Shown: positions 1-7,257, numbered from the stretch's first letter. The stretch is 10,203 nt of DNA from Elusimicrobiota bacterium (GCA_030639665.1 DAOWCC010000080.1:1-10203); one strand, 5' to 3'. Numbers and translations are program-made. Notes: generated from the letters alone by a model not told the origin.

Positions 1-213
1 GACTTTATAAATCCTGTCGGATGAATCGGTCGGACGGACATTCCATTTAAGAAGAGCTTTCCCGCCCGCGTCATAAGGCATATCGAGAGCGACTAAATCT
101 TTAACGGGTTTTAAAGTGGAAGATTTTTTTGAAGTATTGACCGCCGATAAGTTGATGGCGGCGAAAGCTGTGATGGCGAAAACTAAAATGGTATTTTGAA
201 TTTTTGCTTTCAT
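1..213 (-). CDS. Secreted protein with the start of an FN3-like domain (3' truncated by window edge)
   Basis: Only the first 71 codons lie in the window; the gene runs off the left edge. The ATG at 211-213 is preceded by a weak AGAG purine stretch. Residues 1-24 (MKAKIQNTILVFAITAFAAI then NLSA) form a signal peptide: a short basic start, a hydrophobic core and a possible cut after LSA. After a Ser/Lys-rich linker, residues 43-71 read ALDMPYDAGGKALLKWNV and on to RIYKV. This resembles the first strands of fibronectin type III-like domains of the 'D.P.DAGG.....W..S' kind found in exported proteins of several candidate phyla. The protein is therefore probably exported, but its role cannot be read from this fragment. 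It lies 61 bp after the glycosyltransferase gene on the same strand, so co-transcription is likely. The coding frame and signal peptide are clear; the domain call is tentative. Confidence 0.7.
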   Translation of the reverse strand, partial: MKAKIQNTILVFAITAFAAINLSAVNTSKKSSTLKPVKDLVALDMPYDAGGKALLKWNVRPTDSSDRIYKV

Positions 214-274
214 TTGACTCTAAACAATATACATATTTGTTTTTAAATTTGCAACAATATTTTTTTTTAAAATT

Positions 275-2464
275 TTATCGAGCGCTGTTTTTTACGATAA
301 TACCGCTCATATAATTATAAGGAATGAAGCCGGCTCTTTCTTTAGATTCTTTTATCAATTCGTAGACCATAACTCTGTTTTTCAAAACTCTTCCTTGCTC
401 GTGTATAGTCTCCTCTTTCAAGAAAATTTCTTTCACATGATTATTCCAAAAGTCATTAAACACGGTAAGTGATTTATCATCCCAACCAAAGATCTTATAG
501 CCTCTGGCAAGTCTTATAGCCTCGGCAAGATTTAAAATAAGATGACTTATATCATCTTTTCTCATATTCTCATACATTTCTTTTCCGTTTTTGGAATGTT
601 TGGCATATTCAACTATGGGAGATAAATCAAAAACAGAACTGACCACAAAATTTTTTTTAATATAAAAACTGCGACCATCACCGATTATAAGGGTTTTTGA
701 ATCTGCGGGTAATTCCTTATTTACAAACTGCAAGGCCGAATAATGAGTGTAAGGATACTGCGCTTTGGTCGCTGTTTTCGATAAAAAATCTTCTTTTGAT
801 ACCTGACCTAAAACAACTTCCCATCTGCCTTGGAGGTAGAATAAGAGACTTGCCCAAAAACAAGATGACAATACACAAAAAATTACAAGAACGCGCATAA
901 TATTCTTTAAAGAGGAATAATCACGGCTATTTACATAGTGAGCGATAATGATGGCGGCAATAGGATAAACCGGCATAAGAAATCTCACCATGGTGGAACT
1001 AAGAGACCATACCAGCCAGCCTATGAGCGCGTAAAGAAAAAGAAAAGAAATATTCTCATCTCTCTTTTTAATTCCAAATAAAAACGCTATGGGAATAAGA
1101 AAAAGAAATAATGGCGTAAAATGGGAGGAATTGCCTATTTTGCCCATCGTTATATCCCACGGGTGAATAAGCCATTTTTTAAAATCAAATTTTGACATCT
1201 GGCTTGTTTCATTCATAAATCCCTTTATTTTAACCGCAATTTCCGGGTTCTCAACCTTAAAGACATTGGTCATAAAAGGATAAACGGGATTTGAGCGATA
1301 GACATAATTTTTTATCAACCACGGGGAAACAATAGCGCTGCCTATAATAACAAACACGGCAAATTTTTTAATCAAAGATAAATCAATTTTTTTCTCCATA
1401 CGAAAATAAACGGCCAATACTCCGGCAGACACAAGCAAGCCGGTATATTTAACCGCCATGGCGCAGCCCGAGAAAAAGGCTGAGATAAAAAACCAAGCCT
1501 TCTCTTCTTTGGAATTTATAATCGCATAAACAGATAAAATACCGAAAAAAGTCAAAAGCATTTCAGTGCCCAAGGACCATGAACTTGCCATAACATGCAT
1601 TATGGTATAGAAAATAAGAGCGGCCCATATGCCGACTCTTCGATTAAAATATCTTGCCGATATGGCAAGTACGGTTAAAGCAGTTAAAACTCCGGCAAAA
1701 TAATTTACAAACTTAGGTATAAATTCATCTCTAATTAAAAGACCCGCGGCATACAGCATGCCGTGAAGCATAGGTAAATTAGAATAAAGATTATAAGGCA
1801 TATCCAGCATGCCGCCATTGATGACATAATAATTGGGCACGGCAAGATGATAAACAAGAGCGTCATAAAACACTTCCGGAGCTAGGGCTCCAATGAGATT
1901 AAATATGATGGCAAATAATAAAACCGAAAGAGCAAAAAAATCCAAAAACAAAGTTTTTTCAGGCAGGATATTAAAGGAAGCGATAGGCTTTTTATAAATA
2001 TCCCAAACGCCGTAAACAATTAAACAGCCTAAGGGAATAGCAACCGGCGCAAAAGAAAGCGCGCCAAGCGCGCTTATAAGGAATATATAGTTGGCGAACA
2101 AGCCAAAACCCGCGCCAATTGAAAATACTGTTTCTTCTAAAGCAGAATGATACTTCAGTTTAAAAAAACTCAAAGCTATTCTGCCAAGCGCCGCGTGAGC
2201 GAAAACAAACAATAAGGAAAGAACGAGATTTATAAAATGATTTATAAAGGACTTTATATTCCCTATATAATATTGCGCGGGGCTTAAAATTACAAAGAGA
2301 GAATTTAAATCCGGGAGAAATTTAGAATAATAATTTTTTAAAACTATGAAACCCCAAATTACGGTTATACCCCAAATAAGCCAAACGGGATAAGGAAGAG
2401 GCTCTCTGATTTCATGTTTTTGCTTATGTTTCTTTAAATTTTTATTTTTATTCTTTTTGCCCAT
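275..2464 (-). CDS. GT-C fold (ArnT/PMT-like, glycosyltransferase family 39-type) integral membrane glycosyltransferase
   Basis: This 729-residue polytopic membrane protein has about a dozen hydrophobic segments spread over residues 25-550, followed by a soluble C-terminal part (about 560-729). GT-C enzymes transfer sugars from polyprenyl-phosphate donors to lipid or protein acceptors on the outer face of the inner membrane. The N-terminus is very basic and hydrophilic (MGKKNKNKNLKKHKQKHEIR), a cytosolic tail. After an early transmembrane segment comes a loop with APEVFYDALVYHLAVPNYY (about residues 195-213). Its acidic E197/D201 and H206 resemble the acidic loop-1 motif (DD/DE type) of PMT_2/ArnT-like enzymes. 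The C-terminal half shows FLMPVYPIAAIIIAHY (about 490-510), a common late helix of the family. No convincing Shine-Dalgarno precedes the ATG at 2462-2464. Donor and acceptor cannot be inferred. Family confidence is good and exact activity unknown. Confidence 0.8.
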   Translation of the reverse strand: MGKKNKNKNLKKHKQKHEIREPLPYPVWLIWGITVIWGFIVLKNYYSKFLPDLNSLFVILSPAQYYIGNIKSFINHFINLVLSLLFVFAHAALGRIALSFFKLKYHSALEETVFSIGAGFGLFANYIFLISALGALSFAPVAIPLGCLIVYGVWDIYKKPIASFNILPEKTLFLDFFALSVLLFAIIFNLIGALAPEVFYDALVYHLAVPNYYVINGGMLDMPYNLYSNLPMLHGMLYAAGLLIRDEFIPKFVNYFAGVLTALTVLAISARYFNRRVGIWAALIFYTIMHVMASSWSLGTEMLLTFFGILSVYAIINSKEEKAWFFISAFFSGCAMAVKYTGLLVSAGVLAVYFRMEKKIDLSLIKKFAVFVIIGSAIVSPWLIKNYVYRSNPVYPFMTNVFKVENPEIAVKIKGFMNETSQMSKFDFKKWLIHPWDITMGKIGNSSHFTPLFLFLIPIAFLFGIKKRDENISFLFLYALIGWLVWSLSSTMVRFLMPVYPIAAIIIAHYVNSRDYSSLKNIMRVLVIFCVLSSCFWASLLFYLQGRWEVVLGQVSKEDFLSKTATKAQYPYTHYSALQFVNKELPADSKTLIIGDGRSFYIKKNFVVSSVFDLSPIVEYAKHSKNGKEMYENMRKDDISHLILNLAEAIRLARGYKIFGWDDKSLTVFNDFWNNHVKEIFLKEETIHEQGRVLKNRVMVYELIKESKERAGFIPYNYMSGIIVKNSAR

Positions 2465-2518
2465 CTAAGACAAAATACAAAATATATGACCATTAGTCGA
2501 TAATAATAATAAAAAAGC

Positions 2519-2702
2519 GCGAAAGTTCAAAAATGCGAAAGAGCGGAAGCAACAGTAAAACCGGGCAGATAAATAAACATGGGCTTTACACCGTTCCTTA
2601 TTGCCCTGCAACCTGTGTTACCTGTGGATATGAACCAGACTTTGGTTCATATCGCTCCATGCGCCCCAAGGCGCATGGTTACCAAACGACCTATTTTAAC
2701 GG
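2519..2702 (+). ncRNA. Structured non-coding region: candidate leader RNA or small RNA
   Basis: No credible gene lies between 2465 and 2794, but the region folds strongly. Three stems follow one another. The first pairs GGGCA-g-ATAA (2563-2572) with TTATTGCCC (2598-2606). The second is a perfect 11-bp stem, GATATGAACCA (2627-2637) with TGGTTCATATC (2643-2653), loop GACTT. The third is a perfect 9-bp stem, CCATGCGCC (2657-2665) with GGCGCATGG (2670-2678), loop CCAA. CCGTT (2591-2595) and AACGG (2699-2703) could close the last two. A plus-strand terminator follows, so the plus strand is the likely RNA. GCGAAAG occurs at 2519 and 2535, with a variant GCGGAAG at 2543. I do not recognise a known riboswitch, 6S, SRP or tmRNA signature. 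The limits are approximate. Confidence 0.4.
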
Positions 2703-2745
2703 GGGGCCCTTTGCCTAAAATTTAAGGTCATAAGCCCCTTATTTT
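2703..2745 (+). terminator. Putative intrinsic terminator upstream of the 299-aa gene
   Basis: GGGGC (2703-2707) pairs with GCCCC (2734-2738). Inside it, CCTT (2708-2711) pairs with AAGG (2724-2727), leaving TCATAA bulged on the 3' side. A U-rich tail TTATTTT follows at 2739-2745. No such tail exists on the opposite strand, so it acts for plus-strand RNA. It would either end a small RNA encoded at about 2519-2745 or act as an attenuator for the gene at 2795. Confidence 0.5.
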
Positions 2746-2761
2746 CCGTAAATTCACGCCA

Positions 2762-2787
2762 TACAATATTAATGGACAAACAAGGAG
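2762..2787 (+). promoter_or_regulatory. Possible -10 box and ribosome binding site of the 299-aa gene
   Basis: TACAAT at 2762-2767 resembles a sigma-70 -10 box, but no good -35 hexamer lies 16-18 bp upstream, so the promoter is weakly supported. The AGGAG at 2783-2787 is clear. It sits 7 nt before the ATG at 2795 and fixes that start. Confidence 0.4.
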
Positions 2788-2794
2788 AAACCGA

Positions 2795-3694
2795 ATGAAA
2801 AAAAGCAAAACACTTTCTATTTTCATAACATTAATATTCTCTCTTTCAATATTGCCTTTCAATATTTTTGCCGAAAATGCCAAACCACAACGCTTTTGCA
2901 CAATGGACACGGCGGTCCAACAATTGCTCGATGTCGCCCAGATACCTAAAAAACTTCAGAAAGAACCCGCCGTAAGAATGATAGCCGATGATCTGGTTCA
3001 AAAAAAATTAGCCGACAACCCCGGCGGCCTTGTAAAAATTGTCTGGAAAGATATTTATGATTTACGCGGAAGCGTGAACGCGTGGCTTGTTCAAACGGGC
3101 CATCCTTTCAATATTATCGGCCAAGCTATAGATGCCGTAGGTTCAGCCTTAACCGGAACTTTTTGGGGCAAAGTAATAATGGTAAACGGACTTATACTGG
3201 CGGGCCCCGCGGGATTTATAATGTTGGGAGGCATGAATATAACACAAGAAACTTTTCAATGCAATCCCAGCGGAGTTGTGATGGCGATTAACGCGGGCGC
3301 CACCGTAGTTGTTCTGATTCCATGGTGCAAGATTCCGGGAGTAAATAAGGGTTGCGTGGCTATGACAAACGGCCTCAGCCAAAGCATTGAAAAAGTCGCA
3401 AGTTCAATGTTCCATAAAAACCTGTCAGCGGCGGTATTGAAAAACACAACACATGGCGTCGTGGCGGCCTTAAAATTAAAAACGCAAGATTACACAATGA
3501 CAGCCATGGAAATATTAAATTATTTGGACGGTAAAAAAAGTTTCAGAACCACAAAGTTTGAGTTTGATGATAGGGAAATAAGTATTGATAAAACTCTATC
3601 AACGGATATCAATCTTAATGATAAAGAATTATCTTTGAATGAAACTCCATCAACAAATCTTAATTCCATGAAAAATGAAATAATCTGGAATTAA
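2795..3694 (+). CDS. Exported protein of unknown function with two hydrophobic central segments and a repeated acidic tail
   Basis: A 299-residue protein I do not recognise. It starts with a signal peptide (KKSK, then a hydrophobic stretch to about PFNIFA at 21-26, probable cleavage near residues 26-29). Residues 30-100 are mixed helical sequence with C35. Two hydrophobic, Gly/Ala-rich stretches follow at about 125-147 and 160-178, separated by a short segment with C156; C178 and C187 come after. Four cysteines in an exported protein could form disulfides (inference). Residues 190-245 look amphipathic-helical. The tail holds two imperfect repeats (259-275 and 276-290) sharing a D-[RK]-E-[IL]-S...T.ST..N pattern. 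The start is set by AGGAG 7 nt upstream. The gene stands alone on the plus strand between two non-coding, hairpin-rich stretches, facing convergent genes. A secreted pore-like or membrane-associated role is conceivable but unsupported. Confidence 0.7.
   Translation: MKKSKTLSIFITLIFSLSILPFNIFAENAKPQRFCTMDTAVQQLLDVAQIPKKLQKEPAVRMIADDLVQKKLADNPGGLVKIVWKDIYDLRGSVNAWLVQTGHPFNIIGQAIDAVGSALTGTFWGKVIMVNGLILAGPAGFIMLGGMNITQETFQCNPSGVVMAINAGATVVVLIPWCKIPGVNKGCVAMTNGLSQSIEKVASSMFHKNLSAAVLKNTTHGVVAALKLKTQDYTMTAMEILNYLDGKKSFRTTKFEFDDREISIDKTLSTDINLNDKELSLNETPSTNLNSMKNEIIWN
3569..3664 (+). repeat. In-frame imperfect tandem duplication in the tail of the 299-aa protein
   Basis: Two adjacent copies (3569-3619 and 3620-3664) encode DREISIDKTLSTDINLN and DKELSLNETPSTNLN. 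Conservation at D, E, S, T, S, T and N with drift elsewhere suggests an old 51-bp duplication that keeps the frame. Confidence 0.6.
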
Positions 3695-4046
3695 GCGTTT
3701 CTAATTTTAGGCTGGGGTGATTCGGATTTATCTTAAGTAGGGTTGGGACACATATTATAAAAATCAAAAGAGATTACGGCAAAGATTTGCGACGAATGAT
3801 TTTAGGTTTTCGACTAAGGATTTGTAGCGAATTCCACTGGAACAGCGAGGATGTTTGAGAGTAAAAGCTATGTCTTTTACTTGAGTTCCGGAGCTGGCGG
3901 AAAATCCGCAGGTCGCATAATTAGAAAACCTGTAATGAATGGGTGGACTGGGCTATCGAAAGGACTGCTATGGACACAAATTCTCGCTTATCAATCTTGC
4001 AGGGTGTGAAACTTTGTCGGAATTTCTCTTAATAAATTTAAAAGCC
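3695..4046. other. Gene-free stretch with local hairpins; no coding assignment
   Basis: All frames are broken by stops or give only short, unconvincing peptides. Visible structure includes a perfect 8-bp hairpin AGTAAAAG (3860-3867) with CTTTTACT (3874-3881), and GCGGA (3897-3901) with TCCGC (3905-3909) around an AAA loop. A longer-range pairing joins GTGTGAAAC (4004-4012, one bulge) with GTTTACAC (4047-4054). A 14-nt imperfect direct repeat, GATTTGCGACGAAT (3784) and GATTTGTAGCGAAT (3819), lies 35 nt apart. It may be a decayed mobile element, given the IS-like end that follows, or an unannotated structured RNA. The sequence does not decide between them. Confidence 0.35.
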
Positions 4047-4072
4047 GTTTACACAATTTAGGTGACACTCTC
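4047..4072 (+). mobile_element. Possible solitary IS256-family-like right terminal repeat
   Basis: The stretch GTTTACACAATTTAGG followed by TGACACTCTC resembles the outer ends of IS256-family (Mutator-type) elements, whose termini often combine TTTACACAATT with a GACA..CTC-like tip. This comes from memory of the family, not an alignment. No inverted partner copy and no transposase ORF are visible in the window, so at most this is a leftover end. A homopolymeric A8 starts right after it. Confidence 0.3.
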
Positions 4073-4196
4073 AAAAAAAAGAGCGGTTATCCTTCACCCT
4101 GTTAAATACGCCTTGTTACTCAAGGCGTAATTTCAGGTTTTTATATGCCCTAAAAATCTGAAATTATTTAACGGGGTAAACGCCACCGCTCTTTTT
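4073..4196 (+). ncRNA. Compact three-way-junction RNA-like element, also usable as a bidirectional terminator
   Basis: The outer stem P1 is a perfect 12-bp inverted repeat, AAAAAGAGCGGT (4076-4087) with ACCGCTCTTTTT (4185-4196). After an internal loop (4088-4095 against 4178-4184), P2 pairs ACCCTGTTAAAT (4096-4107) with ATTTAACGGGGT (4166-4177). P3 is ACGCCTTG (4108-4115) with CAAGGCGT (4121-4128). P4 is AATTTCAGGTTTTTA (4129-4143) with TAAAAATCTGAAATT (4151-4165). The junction leaves no unpaired base. The only two non-Watson-Crick positions (U4100/G4173 in P2 and G4137/U4157 in P4) are G-U pairs in plus-strand RNA but A/C clashes in minus-strand RNA, which favours a plus-strand RNA. T-runs follow P1 on both strands, so it may end transcription from both sides. 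I do not recognise it as a known RNA class. Confidence 0.55.
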
Positions 4197-4205
4197 AAAT
4201 TTCCA

Positions 4206-4227
4206 TTTCTCAGCTTAAGTTGAGAAA
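4206..4227 (-). terminator. Hairpin just after the stop of the KOW-domain gene
   Basis: TTTCTCA (4206-4212) pairs with TGAGAAA (4221-4227), with a possible extra G-U pair and a CTTAAG loop. It begins 3 nt past the stop codon. There is no U-run on the minus side, so transcript-end protection or weak termination is more likely than a full intrinsic terminator. Confidence 0.4.
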
Positions 4228-4229
4228 CT

Positions 4230-5354
4230 TCATTTTTCCAGTATTTCAACATTCGCGCGGGGGACAACTATTTTTTCTCCGCCGGACAATTCCACCGTCA
4301 AAACCCTAACCATGCTTTCAGAATGAACTTTTGTCAATTCGGACGGCAGTGAGTGCACCGTTCCTATTACGCCGAAATGAGGCTCTCGAATAATTCTTAT
4401 GGGATCTCCCGGCTCAATCCAACCGCGGCCTTCTTCTTTTTTACACTCATTAATATCTTTGGGAAAACCCGGTATTATTATTTCGGGACGCATAACGCCG
4501 GCTCTTATTTGAGTCGCGCCCGAGACTGAAGCGTATTCGCCTTTTCTGGAAATAAGCAATTTATATGTATACTCCGCCATCGGTATCATGCCAAAACCTT
4601 CGGTCACCACAAGCGTAAGACCTATTTTTTCAGTTCCCGTAACGGCAACTCCTATATCATAACCCAAGATTTTTCTTAAATCCTTATCATGAATACCGCC
4701 GACGATGATGGCATTCACACCGACTTCTATGGCCTTCTTAATGGATGCGATGCCCGCGTGCTGGCCGCCGATAAGAATCTTGCCTTTATGTTCAGTTTTG
4801 ATATTTTCAGGTAAAAGTTCCTGGTCGGGACTGTCAACGGCAACAGCTATCTCACCATTGGTTTCTCCGCCTATGCCAAATATGCCCTGTATGAAAGTTC
4901 CTTCACTTTCAACAGTCACGCCAAAATCGGGCTGAACATCAATCACTTTGCCTTTCACATAGGCTTTAAGCGCTAAAATTTTTGGAGTGGCGCGCAGTAA
5001 AACCTGTCCCGTTATCTCGGACAAGGAATCCACCGTGCCCGTAACGGGCGATTCAATCGTGGTTTTGAACCATTTGATAAAGGGTTTGGTTTCAGCTATA
5101 ACTTCGCCTTTCTTTATTTTATCTCCCGGCTGTTTAATCATAAAACCTTTAACTTCATCGGGATTTATGCCAAGCCTATTGGCTATATTCATGGGATAAA
5201 CTCTGCCCGGCAATGCCGTTTCGGCCACGACATCCAAAGCTCCGACTTGTTTATCTTTTTCAACCAATACTTTTCCCGGTATGGGCAGAAGCCTGTTTTT
5301 TGTGAGCCGTGTGCAGGGGATAGCTTTTAATCCCGGTGTATACGCATGTGCCAT
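4230..5354 (-). CDS. Barrel-sandwich (biotinyl/RnfC-like) and KOW-like domain protein, partner of the MutL-like ATPase
   Basis: A 374-residue soluble protein with no signal peptide or membrane helix. Residues about 68-125 hold two lobes typical of a barrel-sandwich hybrid fold: KQPGDKIKKGEVIAETKP (74-91) and ESPVTGTVDSL...GQVLL (101-120). These resemble lipoyl/biotinyl and RnfC N-terminal domains, but without the modifiable 'MKM' lysine. Residues 150-280 form a Gly-rich central region of unknown fold (GKILIGGQHAGIASIKKA; VNAIIVGGIHDKDL). Residues 313-373 (IEPGDPIRIIREPHFGVIGT ... KIVVPRANVEIL) look like a KOW/SH3-type beta module. AAGGAG at 5363-5368 lies 8 nt before the ATG. It follows the GlmL-type gene after 112 bp. 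This pairing appears to recur in other anaerobes, though I state that from memory. The biochemical role is unknown; a scaffold or regulator for the ATPase or its client is inference. Confidence 0.65.
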   Translation of the reverse strand: MAHAYTPGLKAIPCTRLTKNRLLPIPGKVLVEKDKQVGALDVVAETALPGRVYPMNIANRLGINPDEVKGFMIKQPGDKIKKGEVIAETKPFIKWFKTTIESPVTGTVDSLSEITGQVLLRATPKILALKAYVKGKVIDVQPDFGVTVESEGTFIQGIFGIGGETNGEIAVAVDSPDQELLPENIKTEHKGKILIGGQHAGIASIKKAIEVGVNAIIVGGIHDKDLRKILGYDIGVAVTGTEKIGLTLVVTEGFGMIPMAEYTYKLLISRKGEYASVSGATQIRAGVMRPEIIIPGFPKDINECKKEEGRGWIEPGDPIRIIREPHFGVIGTVHSLPSELTKVHSESMVRVLTVELSGGEKIVVPRANVEILEK

Positions 5355-5423
5355 AAAATTTTCTCCTTATTCTTTAATTCTGTTGATTCTTTGCTGATTA
5401 ATTCTTTTTTTAAAACTACAACA

Positions 5424-5463
5424 AACGCTCAACGCTATTAACGCTAAAAACTCTATAAACGCT
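5424..5463. repeat. Degenerate AACGCT short tandem repeat in the spacer
   Basis: AACGCT occurs at 5424, 5431, 5440 and 5458, with the variant AACTCT at 5449; steps are 7, 9, 9 and 9 nt. It fills much of the 112-bp gap between the MutL-like and KOW-domain genes and stops 3 nt short of the upstream gene's stop codon. Confidence 0.6.
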
Positions 5464-5466
5464 TCT

Positions 5467-7257
5467 TTATGCCGGATATATCTCCATGGCCTTATACCAT
5501 TTATTAAGATTCTCTATGCGCTTGGCGTGGCTCTTGGGCAAACTCAAAGGCCGGCCTCTTCCGTCCAAAACAATACCTACCGTTCCGCCTTCAACTTTTT
5601 TTGAAATCTTGTTTCCCGGGCCCGCGCCCAAATCAAAACCTTTTACGGGCTTCGCCGTTAACTGGGCGTTTCCTTCCATTGGAATTTTGATTATTTCGCC
5701 ATAACGCAAAGTCCCGGAATGTTTCTTGCCACCTTCTTCAACCATATCCCATTCCATTATATTTTCGTTTTCTTTGGCAATTCCTTTGGGAGCTACGCAT
5801 GTTCCTATTCTGACCAAGCAGTCTTTATAAAACACATCCAAAGCGGCTTGTTCATTTATCTGGGCGAGAACGCCGAGATGAGGCATCATAAAAATCGAAT
5901 CCACTGCGATAGCGGTAATACCTTCTGGCTGATAGGCATCCATCATGAGAAGCATGGACTGCGTTCTTCTGGGTGAATGCGCCAATATACCGCCGGAACC
6001 TATAATATAATTCAGGCTCATCAGATTTATCAATGTTTGTCCGCTTCCCGCTTGTTCAAAAGCGTCGGAAATGGAGCGTTCTTGCTGAACGCCTTTAAGC
6101 CCGACAGCCAAAGCTTTATGCTGGTCAAAAGCGAGCCTTAAGGCTTCTCTCGCCACAGCGTGCTCAACTTGAAGACTTTCAACCGTCTGAGGAATTGTCG
6201 TCGGTCTTACCATTTTGTTTTTTAATCTGTTTCTTAAATCCTGCTCATCTATATCAAAGGGAAGCCAGCGCAAAATATTCGCCAAACCTGCTTCCGCCAT
6301 GACATTTGAAATGGAATAACTCATACCCAAATTGGCGCTGACCGTTCTATTAAAAATTTCGGAAAAGACGGAAAAAACATCCGTTGTGGCTCCGCCGATA
6401 TCAACGGCAAGAACATCATAATTATTGGCCTTGGCAAATTTTTGAGTCATCGTGCCGACGGCAGCCGGAGTGGGCATGATGGGAGCGCTGACCATATCCA
6501 TTAATTTGGGATAACCGGGCGCTTGCTGCATAACATGTTCAAGAAAAATGTCATGAATTTTATGGCGGGCGGGCATTAAATTTTCCCGTTCCAAACTGGG
6601 GCGTATATTTTCCGCGATGATGAGCGCCGTATTATCGCCCAAAAGATCTTTTATTTGAGGTTGAGCCTTAGTATTGCCCGCGTATATTATCGGAAGTTTA
6701 TAGGAAGCGCCAAGTCTGGGTTTCGGATCAGCCGCTTTAATGAATTGGCCAAGTTCCACGACATGGGTAACGGTTCCGCCGTCAGTGCCGCCGGAAAGCA
6801 ATATCATGTCGGGGCGCAATTGTCTGATTCTTTCAATCTTCTCATAATCGGCTCTGCCGTCATTGGACGCCAAAACATCCATGACTATGGCTCCCGCGCC
6901 TAAAGCGCATCTTTGCGCGCTTTCGCCCGTCATGGCCTTAACGGCGCCGGCTACCATCATTTGCAAACCACCGCCCGCGCTGCTTGTGGAAACATAAACA
7001 TCCGCGCCCTTATCTCCATCGCTGGGCAATATTATTTTCTCTCCGTCCAGTAATTTTCTGCCGGATAATTCTTCAACTTCGGTAATGGCGTTTAAAACAC
7101 CTTTTGTCACATCTTCAAAAGGGGCTTCCACCGTGGTGGGAGCTTCTCCGCGAAAAGTTTGCCTGTAAGTATCGCCTTTTTTTTCTATTAAAATCGCTTT
7201 TGTGGTGGTGCTGCCGCAATCGGTGGCTATGATAACATTAAGGTCCTTATTTTCCAT
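5467..7257 (-). CDS. glmL: GlmL/MutL-family ASKHA ATPase (B12-dependent mutase reactivase-like)
   Basis: A 596-residue protein of the MutL/GlmL family, encoded beside glutamate mutase in clostridia and thought to reactivate adenosylcobalamin mutases by ATP-driven cofactor exchange. The actin-like ATPase signatures are intact: phosphate-1 DCGSTTTK (13-20), LLSGGTDGG (153-161), phosphate-2 DVLAVDIGGATTDVFS (281-296) and adenosine-type IGSGGILAHSP (419-429). The C-terminus has the family's GGTVGIVLDGRGRPL (557-571). The protein is longer than the roughly 460-residue clostridial GlmL because of extra C-terminal sequence (about 500-596), a form I believe occurs in other anaerobic lineages. The start is supported by AGGAG at 7267-7271, 9 nt before the ATG. 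No mutase subunit (GlmS/GlmE, methylmalonyl-CoA mutase) is in the window, so the client is unknown. Family call is firm; glutamate mutase specificity is not established. Confidence 0.88.
   Translation of the reverse strand: MENKDLNVIIATDCGSTTTKAILIEKKGDTYRQTFRGEAPTTVEAPFEDVTKGVLNAITEVEELSGRKLLDGEKIILPSDGDKGADVYVSTSSAGGGLQMMVAGAVKAMTGESAQRCALGAGAIVMDVLASNDGRADYEKIERIRQLRPDMILLSGGTDGGTVTHVVELGQFIKAADPKPRLGASYKLPIIYAGNTKAQPQIKDLLGDNTALIIAENIRPSLERENLMPARHKIHDIFLEHVMQQAPGYPKLMDMVSAPIMPTPAAVGTMTQKFAKANNYDVLAVDIGGATTDVFSVFSEIFNRTVSANLGMSYSISNVMAEAGLANILRWLPFDIDEQDLRNRLKNKMVRPTTIPQTVESLQVEHAVAREALRLAFDQHKALAVGLKGVQQERSISDAFEQAGSGQTLINLMSLNYIIGSGGILAHSPRRTQSMLLMMDAYQPEGITAIAVDSIFMMPHLGVLAQINEQAALDVFYKDCLVRIGTCVAPKGIAKENENIMEWDMVEEGGKKHSGTLRYGEIIKIPMEGNAQLTAKPVKGFDLGAGPGNKISKKVEGGTVGIVLDGRGRPLSLPKSHAKRIENLNKWYKAMEIYPA

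Noticed and set aside
2627..2678. tRNA, 6S, SRP or tmRNA identity for the hairpins
   Set aside because: No cloverleaf, T-loop, GGAAGGAAGCAGCC-type SRP signature, tag-peptide frame or other diagnostic motif is present.
2533..2718. 61-aa open frame on the plus strand in the 2465-2794 spacer
   Set aside because: It spans the two perfect hairpins, has no ribosome binding site and no protein-like pattern. The palindromes explain the open frame, so I treat the region as structured non-coding DNA.
3860..3965. Short open frames in the gene-free stretch, for example one reading WVDWAIERTAMD on the plus strand
   Set aside because: Stops interrupt all frames, no start signal is evident and there is no match to a transposase C-terminus I know. 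They are weak evidence for a decayed gene at best.
5467..7257. DNA mismatch-repair MutL
   Set aside because: The ATPase motifs are of the actin/Hsp70/sugar-kinase type (DCGSTTTK, VDIGGATTDV), not the GHKL motifs of mismatch-repair MutL; the shared name is a coincidence.
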